Source: DATAXP01 sp036272935 (lineage in GTDB: Bacteria > Planctomycetota > Planctomycetia > Pirellulales > PNKZ01). Taken from it: a DNA stretch of 64,000 nt. This document shows positions 19,054 to 27,154 of the stretch, piece after piece. The stretch spans positions 31,636-95,635 of the forward strand of contig DATAXP010000032.1 of NCBI GenBank assembly GCA_036272935.1, in the 5' to 3' direction. The position numbers and the translations under genes are program-made. The notes under the pieces were generated by a model. That model did no database searches and was not told the origin of the DNA. It saw nothing but the letters and a program-made list of their open reading frames with translations. Position 1 is the first letter of the stretch, and each line of letters opens with the position of its first letter.

Positions 19054-19374
19054 ATGGCTAGCAACGAAGAACTGTACGCGGAAGCGGAAAAGCTGAAGGA
19101 CCAGGGGAATCTCGAGGCGGCGGTCGCCAAGCTCGAAGAGCTGCTCTCCGCGTCGCCCGACTATGCCCTGGCCCATTCGGCGCTGGCGGTCTACCTGGGG
19201 CGGCTCAAGCGGCATCCCGAGGCGGTACAGCACGCCATCCGCGTTTGCGAGCTGGAGCCGAACGACCCGTTCAGCTTCACCGCGCTCAGTGTAATCTACC
19301 AGCGTGCCGGCATGATCCCCCAGGCCGAGGACGCCAAGGCTCGCGCCCAAATGATGACCGGCCATCGGCACTGA
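19054..19374 (+). CDS. Small tetratricopeptide repeat protein
   Basis: A 106-residue protein made almost wholly of TPR-type helix pairs (NEELYAEAEKLKDQGNLEAA; SPDYALAHSALAVYLGRLKR; NDPFSFTALSVIYQRAGM). It is probably a cytoplasmic interaction scaffold. GAGG at 19041-19044, 9 bases upstream, supports the ATG at 19054 rather than the TTG at 19045. It ends 10 bases from the convergent mfnE-like gene, leaving almost no room for a terminator. Confidence 0.8.
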   Translation: MASNEELYAEAEKLKDQGNLEAAVAKLEELLSASPDYALAHSALAVYLGRLKRHPEAVQHAIRVCELEPNDPFSFTALSVIYQRAGMIPQAEDAKARAQMMTGHRH

Positions 19375-19384
19375 TTCAGAGCGG

Positions 19385-20008
19385 TCATGACGGTGCCGGC
19401 ACTGCGTTCAGCACCGCCTCGGCAAATGTTTCCGACCGCAGGTCGACGCACCGCACGCGCAGCCTTCGTGCGGCCCATGGAAAGAACCGATCGACGTAGC
19501 CTGCCTCCACCGCATCGGCTAAGGTCCAACCCGGCTCGGGCAGCCGAGACTTGAGCAGCGCCAGTTCCTCGATCCCGAGCAACTCAGCCACCCGCGCCGC
19601 GATGGAGTCGCTCGTCACGTCCCACGACTCAGGCAGGCGTTCGGCCACCAGCCGCGGCTCTTCCTCCCACAGTACGCGCCAGGGATCGAGCACACACAAG
19701 CCGTCGACAAACGCCTCGTTGTCGATTGGGGCGATTCCGGTCAGCGGCACACCAAGCACCGTGGCGATTCGTCGGGCATTGACAGCCATGGCCGCCACAC
19801 ACATCCAGTGGGCCGTCGAATTGTCCAACTCGAGCGCCTCGTGCCGCTCGCGCAGCCGGTCGACGGCGGCACCACCACCGACCACAATCGCGCCGCCGGC
19901 GATCGCTTGCTGCGCGGACCAGCGCAGCAACCGTGGCACCACATTCGGCAGGTCCAACAGGCTGCCGCCCAACCTGATCACGCGCGGCGTGAGGGAGATT
20001 TCCGTCAT
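19385..20008 (-). CDS. mfnE: Amino acid kinase family protein, MfnE-like
   Basis: A 207-residue small amino-acid-kinase fold protein. Glycine loops are at RLGGSLLDLP (12-21) and GAIVVGGGAAVDRLR. In methanogens MfnE phosphorylates the aminomethylfuran phosphate intermediate of methanofuran. The assignment rests mainly on context: its start overlaps the MfnF-like gene by 4 bases and an MfnD-like gene precedes that. The position that is Lys in most amino acid kinases (KxGGS) is Arg here. Last gene of the apparent operon. Confidence 0.75.
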   Translation of the reverse strand: MTEISLTPRVIRLGGSLLDLPNVVPRLLRWSAQQAIAGGAIVVGGGAAVDRLRERHEALELDNSTAHWMCVAAMAVNARRIATVLGVPLTGIAPIDNEAFVDGLCVLDPWRVLWEEEPRLVAERLPESWDVTSDSIAARVAELLGIEELALLKSRLPEPGWTLADAVEAGYVDRFFPWAARRLRVRCVDLRSETFAEAVLNAVPAPS

Positions 20009-21018
20009 CGCTCGCCCCGCTCCCGCGTGAGTTCCGCCAAGGCATGGGCCGGCGCAACACGTGCAACGTCTGCTCCCAGCAGTGCCGTCAGATCGACAAT
20101 CGCCATACTTGGTAGCACTTGTCGAACCGCGCGGCGGGCGAGAAACGCTCCTTCACCGCTCACGACGACCGTCATCGGCGGCTCCCCAAGCCGCTCAACG
20201 ACCTCTCCGATTGCTTCGGCCACAAGGGCGCATTGTGCCGCCGCAACCGCATCTGCGGCGCGCCGTGCGTCGTTAGCGTCGAACATCGTACGGTCGGCGC
20301 AGATCGCCCGGGCGAGCCGATCGTGCGCTCTGGCGCGCGTCGCCGGTCGGCCGTCGGCCGTGGCCTGATTCTCCGGTTGTTCCGGCAGGTCGCCGATCAT
20401 TAAATACGCGTCCCAGGTCGTGGCGAACAGCTCCTGGGCCACCCGACATTGGCACTTCCGCCACGGCAACTTCGCAACGACGCCGCACACCGGGCTGCGT
20501 TCGACCCCCGTGTAAACCAACTCGCCGGTCGCGATCCGCTCGGGATCGGTGCTACCACGTGCGGCAGGGCGACCGTGAACGATTGGAATGATGTCGCACG
20601 TTGTGGAACCAATGTCGACGAGCAACCCCACCCCGCCGGTCACGTGCCGCGCTGCATACGCGGCCAACGCGTGCCAGTTCGATGCGGCGGCTTCCAAGGG
20701 CCGGCGGCAAGCCTCGTCGGTCGTCACCCATGTGCCGTCGGTCAAATAGATGCTCACGTCTCGCTTCCCCGCCGCAGCCGCCAATGCCGTCACAATCGCC
20801 TCGACGCCGTGGGCCTTGGTTTCAAAGCAATCGGCCAGTTCGCCGGTCATTGTCGCCACCACATGCTCAGCCGGCGGCGATGCCGCGATAATCGCGTCCA
20901 ATTCTTCAGCCAGCCGCTCCGGATGCCGCCACAACGCGAATGGCCGTGACAGCGCGAAGCCGCGTCCATTGGCCGCCTTCAGGTTCGCGCCGCCGATGTC
21001 TAGGGCCAAGATGCTCAC
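20005..21018 (-). CDS. mfnF: H4MPT-linked C1 pathway hydantoinase/oxoprolinase-like protein, MfnF-like
   Basis: A 337-residue ASKHA-fold protein. Phosphate motifs are ILALDIGGANLKAA at the N-terminus and GVGLLVDIGSTTCDIIPI in the middle; VVSGEGAFLARRAV is the adenosine-type loop near the C-terminus. The family is known from H4MPT/methanofuran-dependent C1 gene clusters; the archaeal MfnF joins the aminomethylfuran unit to glutamyl-tyramine. The gene overlaps both neighbours by 4 bases (ATGA type), strong evidence for translational coupling. Confidence 0.85.
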   Translation of the reverse strand: MSILALDIGGANLKAANGRGFALSRPFALWRHPERLAEELDAIIAASPPAEHVVATMTGELADCFETKAHGVEAIVTALAAAAGKRDVSIYLTDGTWVTTDEACRRPLEAAASNWHALAAYAARHVTGGVGLLVDIGSTTCDIIPIVHGRPAARGSTDPERIATGELVYTGVERSPVCGVVAKLPWRKCQCRVAQELFATTWDAYLMIGDLPEQPENQATADGRPATRARAHDRLARAICADRTMFDANDARRAADAVAAAQCALVAEAIGEVVERLGEPPMTVVVSGEGAFLARRAVRQVLPSMAIVDLTALLGADVARVAPAHALAELTRERGER

Positions 21019-22094
21019 CCAGCGAAACTCCCACTGACGGCGTTAGCCCCCGGCGAGTCGCCGCCGGCAAAAGTTTCAATGACGCCGACCGTTCCATCGA
21101 CGCGAAACGCGATCGGCTGCGGGTCGAATGCGATTGTGACCTCGCGCCCCGTGGCCACGTCGAGCATTGCCGCGGCAAGGTTGCTGCGACACGCGCGGCG
21201 CAGAGCGACATACGACGTCGTGAGCCGCGGATTGATTTCAATCACCACGTCGTCACGCCCACTTGAGTCGTCCCCCAGCACGAGGTCAACGCCGATGTAA
21301 CCGAGCGCGCCATCGAGCGTGGCGACGGCCCTGGCTGCCAGCCGCCGAGCGCGCGCAGCCAGTGTCTCGGGCAGAGGCAACGATCCCCCGTGATAGTGCA
21401 TCCCATGTTCGAGATCGAGATGTTGGCGGCAAGGTTCCAGGGCGATTTGTTGTTTCGGACCGCACAACACGGCTACGCTGCACGGCAGGCCGGAATAGAA
21501 TCGCTCGATCCGCAGCCTCTCGCCGTGGCAGACAGGAATGTCTGCCCCACGTGTCGCTACGAACCGAATTCCCTGCGATCCCGCGCCATCGCATGGCTTG
21601 GCGACCAGCGGCCAGCCGAGCTCTTCCGGCCAGCGGTCGCCTGGGCCGATAGCGACTCCGCGCGGCACGGCAACACCATGCGCTGCCAGATGCTCGGCCA
21701 GCGCGTGCTTGTCGGCGGCCAGCGCGATGCACGCGGGCGACGGGCTCAGCAATTGGCCGCCGACTTCTTCAACCGTGCCGGCCGCGCGCTCCAGGCAGCC
21801 GCCGGTCTCGGGGGCGATGACAATCGTGTGATCGGCCCGATGGGCATGCTCGCGGAAGGCGGCTTCCGCTTCGAGCCGTGACGCCACCGTGGTCAACTCG
21901 CAGCCGAAGATCGTCGAGCTAGCCAAACGGCAATCGATCAGCCCCGTCAGTTCGATAAAGTCGATCGCCGCCAGGTCGGCGCTAAGCGCCGTGAGCATGG
22001 CGAGCGCTTCGGTCAGCAGCGGCCGGTGGAGTGGCTCGTCGGAGCCGTCGAAAAGCCCGCCGCCAGCGATGAACTCGTAGAGAAAAATGCGCAC
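21015..22094 (-). CDS. mfnD: ATP-grasp ligase, MfnD-like (tyramine-glutamate ligase family)
   Basis: A 359-residue ATP-grasp protein. The start is taken as GTG 22094 because the family begins with a strand-loop such as IFLYEFIAGGGL; an ATG at 22124 would add ten residues. Nucleotide-binding segments are LVAKPCDGAGSQGIRFV and DVVIEINPRLTTSYVAL. In archaea MfnD joins glutamate to tyramine for methanofuran. The last 16 codons lie over a TTAGCC-type palindrome half (21043-21063) also present at 44632, so the C-terminus GGDSPGANAVSGSFAG may be repeat-derived. First of three overlapping genes. Confidence 0.8.
   Translation of the reverse strand: MRIFLYEFIAGGGLFDGSDEPLHRPLLTEALAMLTALSADLAAIDFIELTGLIDCRLASSTIFGCELTTVASRLEAEAAFREHAHRADHTIVIAPETGGCLERAAGTVEEVGGQLLSPSPACIALAADKHALAEHLAAHGVAVPRGVAIGPGDRWPEELGWPLVAKPCDGAGSQGIRFVATRGADIPVCHGERLRIERFYSGLPCSVAVLCGPKQQIALEPCRQHLDLEHGMHYHGGSLPLPETLAARARRLAARAVATLDGALGYIGVDLVLGDDSSGRDDVVIEINPRLTTSYVALRRACRSNLAAAMLDVATGREVTIAFDPQPIAFRVDGTVGVIETFAGGDSPGANAVSGSFAG
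21043..21063. repeat. TTAGCC-type palindrome half inside the mfnD-like gene
   Basis: The 21 bases starting TTAGCCCCCGGCGAG are identical to 44632-44652. The right arm has diverged. The element lies in the last codons of the mfnD-like gene. Confidence 0.75.
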
Positions 22095-22187
22095 GCGATC
22101 ATGCACTCGGATGCGAAGAAACAACCGGGGTGCATGATAGCCGCCGTCGGGGGTTACGTCATGGGCCGCTCGCCACTCGCGAGCGCT

Positions 22188-22940
22188 TTAAGTCCGCGCC
22201 GGCGAGCGGTCCACTTCGGCGATTGCGCGCGGCAAGGCCGGGTGCAGCGCAGCGCGACGCTTCGACAGGCGGTGCAGGGCGTCGACAATCATGTCGGCGC
22301 ATTGCTCGATGCTCCAGCGCGAGCTGTTCAGCACCAGGTCGTAGTTGGCTGGGTCGGCGGCGTCGCGCTGGAAATGGTCTTTGACGAACCGTAGTTGTTG
22401 CCGCTCGATGCTGTCGAGTTCGTGCTCGGCGGCACGTGTCGTGACGGAGCGTTCATGGCACAGCGTGGTAATGCGATCTTCGCGGGCGGCGACCACCCGC
22501 ACCCGCAGCGTGCAACTGGGCGGCAGCACAAGCGCCGCGCCGCGGCCGACGATCACGCACTGGCCGCGAGCCGCCAGGCTGACGATCGTCTCGACCAGGT
22601 GCATGACGTACGAGTTCTCGCTCACTTTCGACCCCAGCAGGAACGCCTCGGCAAACTCTTCGAGCCAACTGACGTGCCGCTCGTCGACCGATTCCAACAA
22701 GCTGACGCGCACCTGCATGTCCTGGGCAATCCCTTCGAGCAGCTCGCGATCGTACACGCTCCAGCCGAGCCGTCGAGCGACTTCGCGGGCAATCTCGCTG
22801 CCGTGCGCGCCGAACTGGCGGCTGATGGCGATCGTCGGTGTCGGCGGCACTGCGCAGGTGTCGGCAGAGTCCGGCTCGTGGCGGGCTTCTCCGTGCAGAT
22901 ACGCGCGAACTAACGACTCGGGAGTCCAACGCTCGAACAT
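22188..22940 (-). CDS. Cytidylate kinase-like family protein
   Basis: A 250-residue P-loop protein of the cytidylate-kinase-like family. The N-terminal nucleotide region reads IAISRQFGAHGSEIAREVARRLGW, where the usual G-rich loop is altered. The lid region includes AREDRITTLCHERSVTTRAAE, and YDLVLNSSRWSIEQCADMIVDAL is conserved at the end. The physiological substrate is unknown; it is not the housekeeping Cmk. The start at 22940 is set by a strong GGAGGA 7 bases upstream, although the frame stays open to 23018. It lies 93 bases before the mfnD start on the same strand and may be co-transcribed with it. Confidence 0.8.
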   Translation of the reverse strand: MFERWTPESLVRAYLHGEARHEPDSADTCAVPPTPTIAISRQFGAHGSEIAREVARRLGWSVYDRELLEGIAQDMQVRVSLLESVDERHVSWLEEFAEAFLLGSKVSENSYVMHLVETIVSLAARGQCVIVGRGAALVLPPSCTLRVRVVAAREDRITTLCHERSVTTRAAEHELDSIERQQLRFVKDHFQRDAADPANYDLVLNSSRWSIEQCADMIVDALHRLSKRRAALHPALPRAIAEVDRSPART

Positions 22941-23157
22941 GATTCCATCCTCCGACCGAGCGAAAGCTGTGGTCATCACCGCGAGCGGCGCATAGCGTAC
23001 GAGCAGCCACTCTATCAAATCAAATACGGGCGCCGGCGGTTGCGGTCAATGCGCATCAGCAGCATGACGGAGATTTAACGCCGTGCATAACGGAGGTGTA
23101 ATGCCACCACGTGGCACATCACCAGCGTCGGTCGATGGCAAGAACCGCCAGCACCCG

Positions 23158-24123
23158 CTACAGATCGAGCGCGTCGAGCTGGTCGATCAACCGATCGAGA
23201 TCGTCCTTGGCCGCCGACGAAGGCTCCGTCTGACGCTTGGGAATGCCGACGCCCATGCCGACCGCATCGCGGCCGACGGCGACCAATTCAACGTCGCGCT
23301 CGAGCACGGCCGCCTGCAAGGCATCGGGCGCGCCGAACAGTTTGGAAAGGTCGATTTTCAGTCCGCCCGCTTCGCCATCGGCGCTGCCAGCGATCGCCGG
23401 CGACTTGTGCTGCGGGAAGATGATGGCATTGGCCGGGCACACGCGGCTGCACGCCGGGCAACCCTTGCGGCAGTTGTCGGGCTGCTCGACGAGAATCTTG
23501 TCGGCCGCGTCGATACCGTACACGCCAAACAGGCAAAAATCGATGCACTCCAGGCAGTTCGTACAGCGGCTGTAATCGATCACCGGATACCAGCGCCGCG
23601 CGGGCTCCTCATCAATGCGCGCAGGCGCGACAGCCGGTGCCGAATTGACCGCCGGCATGGGCGCGAGGCTAACCAAATCGACCGTCTTTACCGACGCCTC
23701 TGCCACGATCCGGCGCACCTCGTTGACGAACGGCTGCACATCGGTCGCGGCACGCAGGTCGATGCAATAGATCGCGCGGTTAGGCAGCGGGCGAGTGTCG
23801 TTCGACGGCGGCGGCTCCTCGGCATCGTCATCGCCTTCCGCTTCCGACACGAGCAGCGTCGCCCCCATGCGGCCGCGGATGCCGTTGCGGTCGAGCGTCC
23901 AGAATGCCGCGCGCGGATACAACCAGGAGAGCACCACCATGTCGCCCGTGATCCCTTGCAGGCAGAGCATGCCGGTGCCATCGGTCTTCAGGTCGTACAG
24001 GTGCGGCACCACGGTGACTTCGACGCCGCGCTCGCCCAACAGCGCGCCGACCAGGTCCTCTTCAAGCTTTCGCTTGATCGGATTGGCGCTCTGACCCTGC
24101 GAGATGACGACGGAGACGGGCAT
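23158..24123 (-). CDS. Ferredoxin-domain protein with two [4Fe-4S] clusters
   Basis: A 321-residue iron-sulfur protein. Two cluster motifs lie in the C-terminal half: C187, C190, C193, C197 and C218, C222, C225, C229 (CxxxCxxCxxxCP), separated by about 20 residues. The N-terminal 150 residues form an unassigned domain (MPVSVVISQGQSANPIKRKL). It probably carries electrons in the cytoplasm. Its ATG follows the stop of the H-like protein without a gap, and GAGGAA overlaps that stop, so the two are translationally coupled. Last gene of the 23-32 kb leftward locus. Confidence 0.88.
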   Translation of the reverse strand: MPVSVVISQGQSANPIKRKLEEDLVGALLGERGVEVTVVPHLYDLKTDGTGMLCLQGITGDMVVLSWLYPRAAFWTLDRNGIRGRMGATLLVSEAEGDDDAEEPPPSNDTRPLPNRAIYCIDLRAATDVQPFVNEVRRIVAEASVKTVDLVSLAPMPAVNSAPAVAPARIDEEPARRWYPVIDYSRCTNCLECIDFCLFGVYGIDAADKILVEQPDNCRKGCPACSRVCPANAIIFPQHKSPAIAGSADGEAGGLKIDLSKLFGAPDALQAAVLERDVELVAVGRDAVGMGVGIPKRQTEPSSAAKDDLDRLIDQLDALDL

Positions 24124-24585
24124 CTATTCCTCGTTCATTTGTCCTTTGATGGTTCGTTCGGCCACCTTCCACGCATCGGCGAGGTGTACCAGGTATTGTT
24201 CCGGCGACAGCAGGCCATCGCCTGGGGCGTCGAGCGCGAACAGCCAGCCGTTGCCGTACGTGTCTACATTGATCGTCGAAGGATCGGAAAGCAATCGGGC
24301 ATTGAACCGCGTGAGGCGACCTGCCAGCGGCGCGTAAAGCTCGCTTTCGGCCTTCGAGCTTTCGATCGCGCCGATCGGCTGTCGCTCGCGCAGTTTGGCA
24401 CCTTCGTCGATCGTCCATTCCAGGAAGTAAACATCTTGCAGCAGCCGCACGGCATAAGCACTGAAGCCGAAGCGATAACCGCCCGAGGGTTGCTGCTGTG
24501 CCCACATGTGATTCTTGGCGTACTGTCGGTCGGTCGGAAACCGCGCGGCGAACTGGCCCATCATGAAGACCAGCTCCGCGCTCAT
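24124..24585 (-). CDS. Lipoyl-type glycine cleavage H-like protein
   Basis: A 153-residue H-protein-like fold. The lipoylation site reads ESSKAESELYAP with K78 in the place of the GcvH lipoyl-lysine. Flanking family residues are SAYAVRLLQDVYFLEW and INVDTYGNGWL. No gcvP, gcvT, lipoate ligase or lipoyl synthase gene is in the window, so glycine cleavage is not indicated. It may serve as a swinging-arm carrier for the adjacent redox proteins. GAGGCGG upstream supports this start. The stop of the radical SAM gene lies 10 bases before it and the ferredoxin follows directly. Confidence 0.85.
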   Translation of the reverse strand: MSAELVFMMGQFAARFPTDRQYAKNHMWAQQQPSGGYRFGFSAYAVRLLQDVYFLEWTIDEGAKLRERQPIGAIESSKAESELYAPLAGRLTRFNARLLSDPSTINVDTYGNGWLFALDAPGDGLLSPEQYLVHLADAWKVAERTIKGQMNEE

Positions 24586-24595
24586 GGACGCCGCC

Positions 24596-25903
24596 TCATG
24601 TATACCGCACCCCTCGGTGCTCCGGTTCGAAGAACGCCGGCAGCAGACCGTCGACGCGCAGCAGCCCGGCGCGCGACAGCTCGATCTTGTCGCCGTCGAT
24701 CGTCGCGTAGCCCGCTTCCACGTAGTCGTCCCACACCTCGCGCCAATGCTCGATAATCTCGACACCGAACTTGCGGCGGAAATAGCCGGCATCGAGCCGG
24801 CCGGTCTTCAGTTGCAGGATCATCTCGCGCACCAGCAACTGGTGCGGCGTGGGTCGCATGCCCCGCGCCAGCGGCAACTCGCCGCGCTCGAGCGTTTCCA
24901 GGTACTGCGACCACTCGGGCAAGTTCTGGTAGTGCACGCCCGAGATGTGGCCGAAGCTCGCCACGCCGGTGGCCAGCAGGTCGCTGCCGCGCCATAGGTT
25001 GTCGCGGTAGCTGAAGCTGACTTTGGGCTGATCTTTCACCAGCGTGTAGGCGCTCGAGATACGGTAGCCGGCGGCGAGGAACTCGTCGTAGGCGTAGTTG
25101 AGCCACGCCCTCTTCGTGGGCCAATCGGCTACCGGCGTCTCGACGTGGTTGCCCAGGATGTCCTTCGAGTAGACGGTGTTGAACGGCAGCTCCATCTGGT
25201 AGATGGTCACGCTATTCGGCGAGAGGCGAATGGTTTTTTGGACCGTGTCGCGCCAGTTGTCCCAGTTCTCGCCGACCATTCCGCTGATCAGGTCGATGTT
25301 GACGTTCGGAAAGCCGAGGCCCGTGATCCAATCCCAAGACTTGAAGATCTCGGCCGAGTGGTGCGCCCGGCCGTTCTCTTCGAGGATGGCATCGCCGAAG
25401 TTCTCGACACCCAGGCTCAGCCGTGTGACGCCGAGCTGCTTGAGCGTGGCAAGCTTCTGCTGCGAAAGTGTGCCGGGCTCGCACTCGAATGTGACTTCCT
25501 CAGCCTGGTTCCAATTGATGTTCGCCCGCAGGCGATCGACCAGCGACGTGAGCTGCTTGGCGCTCAGGTACGACGGCGTGCCGCCGCCGAAGTAGACGAA
25601 CCGAAACGGTCGGCCGCCCATCACCGGCAGGCGGCTCACCAGCTCGATCTCGCGGCTCAGGGCGGCGACGTACCGCTCGACGTCGCCGGCGTTCTTGTCG
25701 GTGTAGACGCGGAAGTAGCAGAACTTGCAACGCTTGCGACAGAACGGAATGTGCAAATACAGCCCCAGCGGCGCGTCGCCCGTCGGCGGCGCGTTCATGG
25801 CCGCGCGCACGTCGACCAGCCCCTCGGCTGTCCACTGCGAGAACGGTGGATAGTTCGAGATGAAGTAGCTGCCGACTTCGGTCTTGGTGGCTTCGGTCGT
25901 CAT
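24596..25903 (-). CDS. HemN-like radical SAM protein
   Basis: A 435-residue radical SAM enzyme of the coproporphyrinogen-III-oxidase-like family. The cluster motif is HIPFCRKRCKFCYF with C55, C59 and C62. YFGGGTPSYLS, FECEPGTLS and RLSLGVENF are the SAM-binding and core elements, and the C-terminal HemN-type domain follows (LLVREMILQLKTGRLD). Many members are not haem enzymes: HemW, for instance, is a haem chaperone. Proximity to a lipoyl protein and a ferredoxin suggests a role in that locus. A quasi-palindrome (B) lies just upstream, and no Shine-Dalgarno is visible. Confidence 0.88.
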   Translation of the reverse strand: MTTEATKTEVGSYFISNYPPFSQWTAEGLVDVRAAMNAPPTGDAPLGLYLHIPFCRKRCKFCYFRVYTDKNAGDVERYVAALSREIELVSRLPVMGGRPFRFVYFGGGTPSYLSAKQLTSLVDRLRANINWNQAEEVTFECEPGTLSQQKLATLKQLGVTRLSLGVENFGDAILEENGRAHHSAEIFKSWDWITGLGFPNVNIDLISGMVGENWDNWRDTVQKTIRLSPNSVTIYQMELPFNTVYSKDILGNHVETPVADWPTKRAWLNYAYDEFLAAGYRISSAYTLVKDQPKVSFSYRDNLWRGSDLLATGVASFGHISGVHYQNLPEWSQYLETLERGELPLARGMRPTPHQLLVREMILQLKTGRLDAGYFRRKFGVEIIEHWREVWDDYVEAGYATIDGDKIELSRAGLLRVDGLLPAFFEPEHRGVRYT

Positions 25904-25910
25904 GGAATGG

Positions 25911-25958
25911 GCTGGAGGCTGGAGGCGAGAGACTTGCGATCTCTAGCCTCTAGCCTCC
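25911..25958. repeat. Quasi-palindrome with tandem-repeat arms (B)
   Basis: The left arm repeats GGCTGGA, then GAGAGA. The right arm, 25940-25958, reads TCTCTAGCCTCTAGCCTCC. It lies between two leftward genes (radical SAM start, beta-propeller stop). Confidence 0.75.
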
Positions 25959-25963
25959 GGTCA

Positions 25964-27100
25964 CTAGTCTCCCTTAGTTCCAAAACAGTACAACGTGCCG
26001 TCGTCGTTGCCGATCACTAGGCGGCCCTGGGCCACGGCGGGGCTGGCGGTAAAACCGCCACCGGCTTCATATTCCCATACTTGCTCGCCGGTGGCCACTG
26101 CCAATGCCAGCAGCCGGCCGTCGCCCGTGCCGATGAATGCCCGGTCGCCGACGATCACCGGCGAGCTGTCGACGTTCTGCTTCGTGGCGACGTCCCAGGC
26201 TTCTTTGCCGTTGGCGGCGTCGAGCGCGTGGATGCGGCGATCGCGGCCGCCGAAAATCACCAGCCGCGATTGCCCGGTCGGCGCCGTGGCGATGCCGGCC
26301 GACGATTGGATGGGACTCTTGCGGCGTGGCTCGTGACTCCAGGCCTCCATCGCTTTGCGCCAATCGATCGCCAGGAATCGGCCTCCTTGCGTGCCGAAGT
26401 ACACGCAGTCGTCCGACACGGCGGGCGTGGTGCCGGTTGGATCGCCGATGTCGACCTCGGCAAGCGACTTGCCGTCGTCGCAATTGACGATGTGCAGCTT
26501 ACCATCGCAGCCGGCCAGGAAGACGCGGTTCTCGACCACCGTGGGCGAGCACTGGATCATGTTGTCGATCGTGTACTTCCACGCCAACTTGCCGGTGTCG
26601 GCCGCCAAGGCGTAGAGCGTGCCGTCTTGCGAACCAAGCAGCACGAGCGACTTGTAAAAGTTCGCACCCGCGTTGATCTCGCCATCAGTTTCATACGTCC
26701 ACAGTCGCTTGCCCGTGGTCGCTTCGAGGCATTCGATCCGTCCATCGGCGTCGCCGATGTACACGCGGCCGTCGCGTACTGCGGCGGGGCCTTCGAAGCC
26801 CAGCTCGCTATGGAACTGCCAACGCTCGCTGCCATCGGACAAGTTCAGCGCCCGGAAGTAACCATCGAGTCCGCCGATGTACACCACGTCGTCAACGATC
26901 GCGGCCGTGGCAGTGAACGCTGCGTTCTTGAACGATCGCTTCCACAACACGTCGAGCTTCGCGGGCAACGTGCCGGCGGCGACGCCATCAGCCTGCGCAT
27001 CGCCGCGAAACACCGGCCAACTATCGGCCCGAGCGGCAGAGATAAGAGAGCCGGAAATAAACGCGAATGCAGGCAAATGGCAGAACATGCGTCCGATCAT
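25964..27100 (-). CDS. Secreted PQQ-type beta-propeller protein
   Basis: A 378-residue protein with a signal peptide (MFCHLPAFAFISGSLISAARA) followed by repeated blades of the pattern GxxYALxxxTGKxxW (for example LYALAADTGKLAWKYTID; IHALDAANGKEAW; LLALAVATGEQVWEYEA). This is the PQQ-binding-like / BamB-type propeller fold. No PQQ-dehydrogenase catalytic residues are visible, so scaffolding is as likely as redox activity. It sits within the leftward reductive locus but is exported, unlike its neighbours. M5 (27088) is an alternative start. Confidence 0.85.
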   Translation of the reverse strand: MIGRMFCHLPAFAFISGSLISAARADSWPVFRGDAQADGVAAGTLPAKLDVLWKRSFKNAAFTATAAIVDDVVYIGGLDGYFRALNLSDGSERWQFHSELGFEGPAAVRDGRVYIGDADGRIECLEATTGKRLWTYETDGEINAGANFYKSLVLLGSQDGTLYALAADTGKLAWKYTIDNMIQCSPTVVENRVFLAGCDGKLHIVNCDDGKSLAEVDIGDPTGTTPAVSDDCVYFGTQGGRFLAIDWRKAMEAWSHEPRRKSPIQSSAGIATAPTGQSRLVIFGGRDRRIHALDAANGKEAWDVATKQNVDSSPVIVGDRAFIGTGDGRLLALAVATGEQVWEYEAGGGFTASPAVAQGRLVIGNDDGTLYCFGTKGD

Positions 27101-27154
27101 TCTCGGTGCACCCCTGCATCAAATTTGCGTTTATTTCCGTTCATTTCCGGCTCA

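Noticed and set aside
23083..24756. A 557-residue open frame on the + strand opposite the ferredoxin and H-like genes.
   Set aside because: No domain-like content; the opposite strand has textbook iron-sulfur and lipoyl motifs.
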